Positions 5,491 through 8,168 of a DNA stretch of 8,168 bases are shown here, in pieces. The position numbers and the translations under genes are program-made. Source of the DNA: JBEKYH01 sp049511115 (lineage in GTDB: Bacteria > Planctomycetota > Phycisphaerae > Tepidisphaerales > Tepidisphaeraceae); NCBI GenBank assembly GCA_049511115.1, contig JBEKYH010000212.1, positions 1 to 8,168 on the forward strand, read 5' to 3'. How positions within the stretch are numbered: the stretch's first letter is position 1; each line of letters begins with the position of its first letter. A model generated the notes under the pieces. The model saw only the letters and a list, made by a program, of their open reading frames with translations. It was not told the origin of the DNA and made no database searches.

Positions 5491-5496
5491 TATAAT
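5491..5496 (+). promoter_or_regulatory. TATAAT hexamer before the kinase-like gene
   Basis: A perfect -10-like hexamer, but the best -35 (TTGGAA, 5466-5471) is 19 bp away. It also overlaps an ATG (5495-5497) preceded by GAGG (5487-5490). If it is a promoter, the mRNA would be nearly leaderless at TTG 5506. Promoter and translation-start readings compete. Confidence 0.3.
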
Positions 5497-5505
5497 GCGG
5501 TTCAA

Positions 5506-6315
5506 TTGGAAGACGCACTTGCTTTAGTTTCGCAAGGGCCGCCGTGCGCCAGCGCGGATCGGCTTTGCTATGCCATGCTGGCCCAGGGCAAGCAGCCGTT
5601 GCCGCCGACGCTGCGGTTGGGGCAAAGCGTTTATCGCCATGCCCGCACGATCAAGCATGATTTCTTCGCCGCCACCGCGTTCTATGACGATGCGGCCGGC
5701 CACCGCGTTGTCTTGAAGCTTGGCCGCACCGCGGATTTCAACGGCATCCCCTTGCGCTGGCTTGGCCGCCTGCTATGCCAGCGGGAGCTGCGCTTTTATC
5801 GCCGGCTGGCTGACCTTCCCAACGTGCCGCGCCTGCTGGGCACCGTTGGCGACACCGGCTTCGTCCACGCCTACGCTCCGGGCCGACCGCTGGGAAGAAA
5901 CGTCAAAGTCCCCGATGGATTCTTCGCGGCGCTGGAGCGGCTCCTCGCGGAAGTCCACCGGCGCGACATTGCGTATGTGGACGCCAACAAAAGCCCCAAC
6001 CTCCTCATTGGGGATGACAACCAGCCGTACCTGATCGACTTCCAGATCAGTTGGGATCTGCACGACCTGGGCGACAACCCCCTGAATCGCTGGTGGCTGC
6101 GCCATCTCCAGCGCGAAGACCGCTACCACATCCTCAAACACAAACGCCGCCTCCGGCCCGACGAACTGTCCCCCGCCGAACTGGCCGCGGGAAAGCGCCG
6201 CAGCCTGCTGATCCGGCTGCATCGGATGATCTTCAAGCCGTATTTCCTGGTGCGGCGGGCGATCATGAAACGCCTGCGGGAATCGGGAAGGGTGCTGAGG
6301 GAGACGACGGCGTGA
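5506..6315 (+). CDS. Kinase-fold protein, WaaP/InaA/RIO-like
   Basis: 269 aa from TTG 5506. Kinase landmarks are recognisable but divergent: the ATP lysine K71 in RVVLKLGR, a helix-C glutamate E94 in CQRELRFYRRL, a hinge near HAYAPGRPL (121-129), and the catalytic segment HRRDIAYVDANKSPNLLI (151-168). In that segment D159 is the probable base and N164 or N161 the metal ligand. LIDFQ (176-180) stands for DFG, as in lipopolysaccharide kinases. No glycine-rich loop is evident. The C-terminal ~60 residues are very basic (KHKRRLR, GKRRSLLIRLHR, RRAIMKRLR), suggesting membrane or nucleic-acid contact. It is probably a small-molecule or envelope-sugar kinase; the substrate is unknown. The start is uncertain: an ATG with Shine-Dalgarno at 5495 opens a different 10-codon frame overlapping this TTG, and the next in-frame ATG is 5575. 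Confidence 0.75.
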   Translation: MEDALALVSQGPPCASADRLCYAMLAQGKQPLPPTLRLGQSVYRHARTIKHDFFAATAFYDDAAGHRVVLKLGRTADFNGIPLRWLGRLLCQRELRFYRRLADLPNVPRLLGTVGDTGFVHAYAPGRPLGRNVKVPDGFFAALERLLAEVHRRDIAYVDANKSPNLLIGDDNQPYLIDFQISWDLHDLGDNPLNRWWLRHLQREDRYHILKHKRRLRPDELSPAELAAGKRRSLLIRLHRMIFKPYFLVRRAIMKRLRESGRVLRETTA

Positions 6316-6354
6316 GAGGCCGCGTCGACTGCCGGGGTTGGGTAATCGGACGAT

Positions 6355-6376
6355 GTTATAGATGTACATCTGTAAC
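6355..6376. promoter_or_regulatory. 22-bp near-perfect palindrome with BlaI/MecI/CopY-like core
   Basis: The 22 bases are an uninterrupted palindrome with one mismatched pair (6359 against 6372). It contains TACATCTGTA (6365-6374), a perfect TACAnnTGTA, and TATAGATGTA (6357-6366), the same motif with one change. TACAnnTGTA is the core of BlaI/MecI/CopY operators. TGTTATAGA (6354-6362) resembles an extended -10, so a bound repressor would cover the promoter. The regulator is not in the window. Confidence 0.55.
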
Positions 6377-6490
6377 ATGCGCGCTGGGGTAGAGAAACTG
6401 GACAACGGAGCACCGGAAAGCGGTGGGGTAGAAAGCACGCAGCAAATTGTAATTTCATTTCACCTGAATCCGGGAGATAATAAAAAACCA

Positions 6491-7027
6491 GTGGCCTATC
6501 AACGAAGGGAATCCTCTCCGCGAACTCAGTTGATTTTTCTTCGCGTCTTTTGCGGCATCTTCGCGGCCGTGGGATGGGTGTTGTTTTATGTGCTGTGCCT
6601 GAGGAATTTGCCGGCGGCGATCCAGAGCCGGTCTTGGCCGGCGACGCCTTGCTCGGTGCTTTCGGCGAAAGTGACCTCGGTAAAGGACACCCATGACAGC
6701 GGCTTAACGTACGGGGTGGCCGTTCGCTACCAATATGCGTTTGGCGGACAACTGTATATCTCCAATCGATATGGGTTCGTGAATATCACCGACGGCGATT
6801 TGGCCGAGAAACAGCGGCTGGTCAAGCAGCTCAAGTCGTCAAGCCCGCAGACATGTTTCGTGAATCCGGCCGATCCGACGGTGGCGGTGATGGACCGGTC
6901 GCTGGGCGGAGTTGTCGGGGCGGGATTCTTCACGCTGCTCTTTGCTCTGCTGGGAAGCGCGGGAATCTATTATTCGCGCCGGGTTGCTTATTGGGGAGCC
7001 ACCAATACGCCGGCCAGCGCCGTGTGA
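6491..7027 (+). CDS. DUF3592-like two-TM membrane protein
   Basis: From GTG 6491 the protein is 178 aa. Numbered from there, TM1 is about residues 14-37 (LIFLRVFCGIFAAVGWVLFY and following) and TM2 about 139-161 (VVGAGFFTLLFALLGSAGIY). Between them lies an extracytoplasmic domain with W49, AKVTSVKD, YGVAVRYQYAFGGQLYISNR and, before TM2, CFVNPADPTVAVMDRS. This matches the DUF3592 pattern of a beta-rich domain ending in YNPxDPxxAVL before the second helix. Function is unknown for the family. The frame is open back to ATG 6362 and ATG 6377, but 6362 lies inside the 22-bp palindrome and codons 6377-6490 are A/T-ending and unlike the rest. GTG 6491 has only a distant GGGAG (6472-6476). TTG 6530, at the edge of TM1, is another option. 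Stop and family are firmer than the start. It converges with the dehydrogenase gene, 23 bp away. Confidence 0.72.
   Translation: MAYQRRESSPRTQLIFLRVFCGIFAAVGWVLFYVLCLRNLPAAIQSRSWPATPCSVLSAKVTSVKDTHDSGLTYGVAVRYQYAFGGQLYISNRYGFVNITDGDLAEKQRLVKQLKSSSPQTCFVNPADPTVAVMDRSLGGVVGAGFFTLLFALLGSAGIYYSRRVAYWGATNTPASAV
6537..6566. repeat. Degenerate copy of the TTCTTCGCG-type repeat inside the DUF3592 gene
   Basis: TTCTTCGCG (6537-6545), a changed middle unit TCTTTTGCGGCA (6546-6557), and TCTTCGCGG (6558-6566). The shared TTTCTTCGCGT and CTTCGCGG blocks match the array at 4933-4960. In the coding frame it encodes part of TM1 (FLRVFCGIFAA). Confidence 0.4.
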
Positions 7028-7050
7028 ATCGGCCACTTCATCCCCGTCAT

Positions 7051-8004
7051 TTATCGCGGCGCCGGGTATTTCGGTTTTCGGCCTTCCAGCACTTCAATTA
7101 CATCCCGCACCACCCAGCTCATGTTTTCCATCGCGGTGGTCGTGCGCGCGGCCAGATGCGGGGTCAGGAGCACTCGGTCCAGGCCCAGCAGGGGGAAATC
7201 GGGGGCGGGCGGCTCGGGGGCGTAGACATCCAGGGCGGCGCCATAGAGTTTTCCAGCCCGCAGCGCGTCGGCCAATGCGGCGGCGTCGAGCACTTCGCCG
7301 CGGCTGGTGTTGAGGACGACGGCTGTGGGCTTGAGCATGGCGAGTTGTTCTTTGCCGACCAGGTTGCGGTTGCCGGGGCGCATGTCCACGTGAAGCGAAA
7401 GAATGTCGGCGGTGTGGTAGAGGGTCGGCTTATCGACGGACACGGCGGGGAAGTCGAGTTGGGCGGAGACGTCAACGAGATCATTGTAGATGACGGTCAT
7501 GCCAAAGCCGAGGGCGGCGATGTGGCCGACGCGGCGGCCGACGCGGCCCATGCCGATGATGCCGATGGTCAACTCATTGAGCTGGCGGCCGCGAACCGTG
7601 TCGCGGATGCGTTTGAATTCCTTGGGCTCATACGCCTGATCCTTGAAGAAATTCCAGGGGCGGAGGAGTTGCAGGAGATAGCCGAAGATAAAGTCGCCCA
7701 CGGCCAGGGTGTTGGCGTCGGGGGCGTAGACGACTTCGATCCCGCGCTTGCGGCAGGCCGCTACATCGATGTTTTCCAGGCCCACGCCGCCGCGGGCGAC
7801 GACCCTGAGTTTGGGGGCGAGGGCAAGGAGGGCTTCGTTTACTTGCGTGTAGGTGCGGACGCATAGGCCGTCGGCGAGGGCCAATTGCGATTTGAACGCG
7901 GGGTCATCGGCTTTGATTTCGACGACCTTTACGCGCTCGCGCAGCCATTGCAGGGGGCGGGGATCGGAACCTTCGGTAACCAGGACGGTGAATGTGTCAG
8001 GCAT
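7051..8004 (-). CDS. D-2-hydroxyacid dehydrogenase (phosphoglycerate dehydrogenase-like, short form)
   Basis: 317 aa, NAD(P)-dependent. The NAD-binding Rossmann motif is IGIIGMGRVGRRVG (147-160; GxGxxG at 151-156), with D175 (VIYND) as the probable ribose ligand selecting NAD. The catalytic triad of the family is present: R235 in LNTSRGEVLD, E264 in VYAPEPP and H283 in LTPHLAA. The substrate-binding loop is VVARGGVGLENIDV (68-81). It ends after the catalytic domain without the ACT or ASB domains of long SerA enzymes, so it may be a short phosphoglycerate dehydrogenase, a hydroxypyruvate/glyoxylate reductase or another 2-ketoacid reductase. The reading frame extends to 8142, but ATG 8004 begins the conserved domain (MPDTFTVLVTEGSDPRP), while the extension is Arg-rich and overlaps the end of the upstream gene. 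That gene stops 11 bp before 8004, so the two are probably co-transcribed. Confidence 0.93.
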   Translation of the reverse strand: MPDTFTVLVTEGSDPRPLQWLRERVKVVEIKADDPAFKSQLALADGLCVRTYTQVNEALLALAPKLRVVARGGVGLENIDVAACRKRGIEVVYAPDANTLAVGDFIFGYLLQLLRPWNFFKDQAYEPKEFKRIRDTVRGRQLNELTIGIIGMGRVGRRVGHIAALGFGMTVIYNDLVDVSAQLDFPAVSVDKPTLYHTADILSLHVDMRPGNRNLVGKEQLAMLKPTAVVLNTSRGEVLDAAALADALRAGKLYGAALDVYAPEPPAPDFPLLGLDRVLLTPHLAARTTTAMENMSWVVRDVIEVLEGRKPKYPAPR

Positions 8005-8015
8005 GGGCGGGTAGT

Positions 8016-8168
8016 TTACTCGCTCTCGCCCCCGCGCAAAGAGGCTGCAATGCGCTGGTAGCTTTGCTGACGCCACGGCGGAGCGGCTTCGGCTTCGACA
8101 TCGGGGAAGAAACGGATGAGATTTTCGCGGGTCACGCCCCACAGGCCGAACATTTTGACGCCGGGCGT
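8016..8168 (-). CDS. C-terminal end of an unidentified protein, 5' part beyond window
   Basis: The last 50 codons of a minus-strand gene, open to the right edge and ending in TAA at 8016-8018. The visible peptide includes KMFGLWGVTRENLIRFFPDV and ends SYQRIAASLRGGESE. The composition is protein-like, mixing aromatics and charged residues, and the frame leads into the dehydrogenase gene after 11 bp, which supports a real operon partner. I do not recognise the family. A serine- or 2-ketoacid-pathway enzyme would fit the neighbour, but nothing in this fragment proves it. Confidence 0.6.
   Translation of the reverse strand, partial: TPGVKMFGLWGVTRENLIRFFPDVEAEAAPPWRQQSYQRIAASLRGGESE

Noticed and set aside
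5773..6438. 221-codon minus-strand frame
   Set aside because: Antisense to the kinase-like gene and extending through the palindrome; no domain signal.
6853..7866. 337-codon open frame on the plus strand
   Set aside because: It is antisense to the dehydrogenase, whose catalytic and NAD motifs are complete. The plus-strand product is low-complexity Gly/Ala/Asp-rich and matches no fold.
8005..8142. 46-residue N-terminal extension of the dehydrogenase
   Set aside because: The extension is Arg/Ser-rich, overlaps the coding end of the upstream gene, and the family domain begins at ATG 8004.

Overview
The window is a GC-rich bacterial chromosomal stretch of mixed small operons with no tRNA, rRNA, transposase or CRISPR array. 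Two bactofilin genes (one with a zinc ribbon), a DUF3592 membrane protein, a WaaP/RIO-like kinase and a dispersed repeat of 9-bp TTCTTCGCG-type units suggest a Planctomycetota-like or related environmental bacterium. That assignment is an inference, because no phylogenetic marker was compared.

Left part, minus strand, read right to left: infA (translation initiation factor IF-1, GTG start), then a classical bactofilin with Pro-rich tails, then a second bactofilin carrying an N-terminal CxxC...CxxC zinc ribbon. The second bactofilin runs off the left edge. The two bactofilin genes lie in the same reading frame, separated by one TAA and six bases.

Centre, plus strand: a regulatory pair. The first gene encodes a GAF-PAS-coiled coil-LuxR-HTH sensor/transcription factor with no kinase domain. 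The second encodes a receiver-AAA+ sigma-54 activator that stops right after the AAA+ lid and so has no DNA-binding domain. A perfect 16-bp tandem repeat sits upstream of the sensor gene, and its first ten bases (TTCATTACTT) recur inverted upstream of the activator gene. This is the most interesting part of the window: a possible autoregulated pair in which one protein binds DNA and the other activates sigma-54 polymerase. No sensor histidine kinase is visible nearby.

Centre-right, plus strand: an Nfu/NifU C-terminal iron-sulfur scaffold gene forms a self-contained unit, with a consensus-like promoter (TATAAT, 17-bp spacer), a short leader with Shine-Dalgarno, and a 16-bp-stem intrinsic terminator. 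Then come a dispersed repeat, tadA (tRNA adenosine deaminase), a small kinase-fold protein with an ambiguous TTG start, and a DUF3592-type two-TM membrane protein. The last is preceded by a near-perfect 22-bp palindrome containing TACAnnTGTA, the BlaI/MecI/CopY operator core.

Right edge, minus strand, convergent: a short-form D-2-hydroxyacid dehydrogenase (SerA/GhrA-like, no ACT domain) lies 11 bp downstream of an unidentified gene of which only the last 50 codons are in the window.
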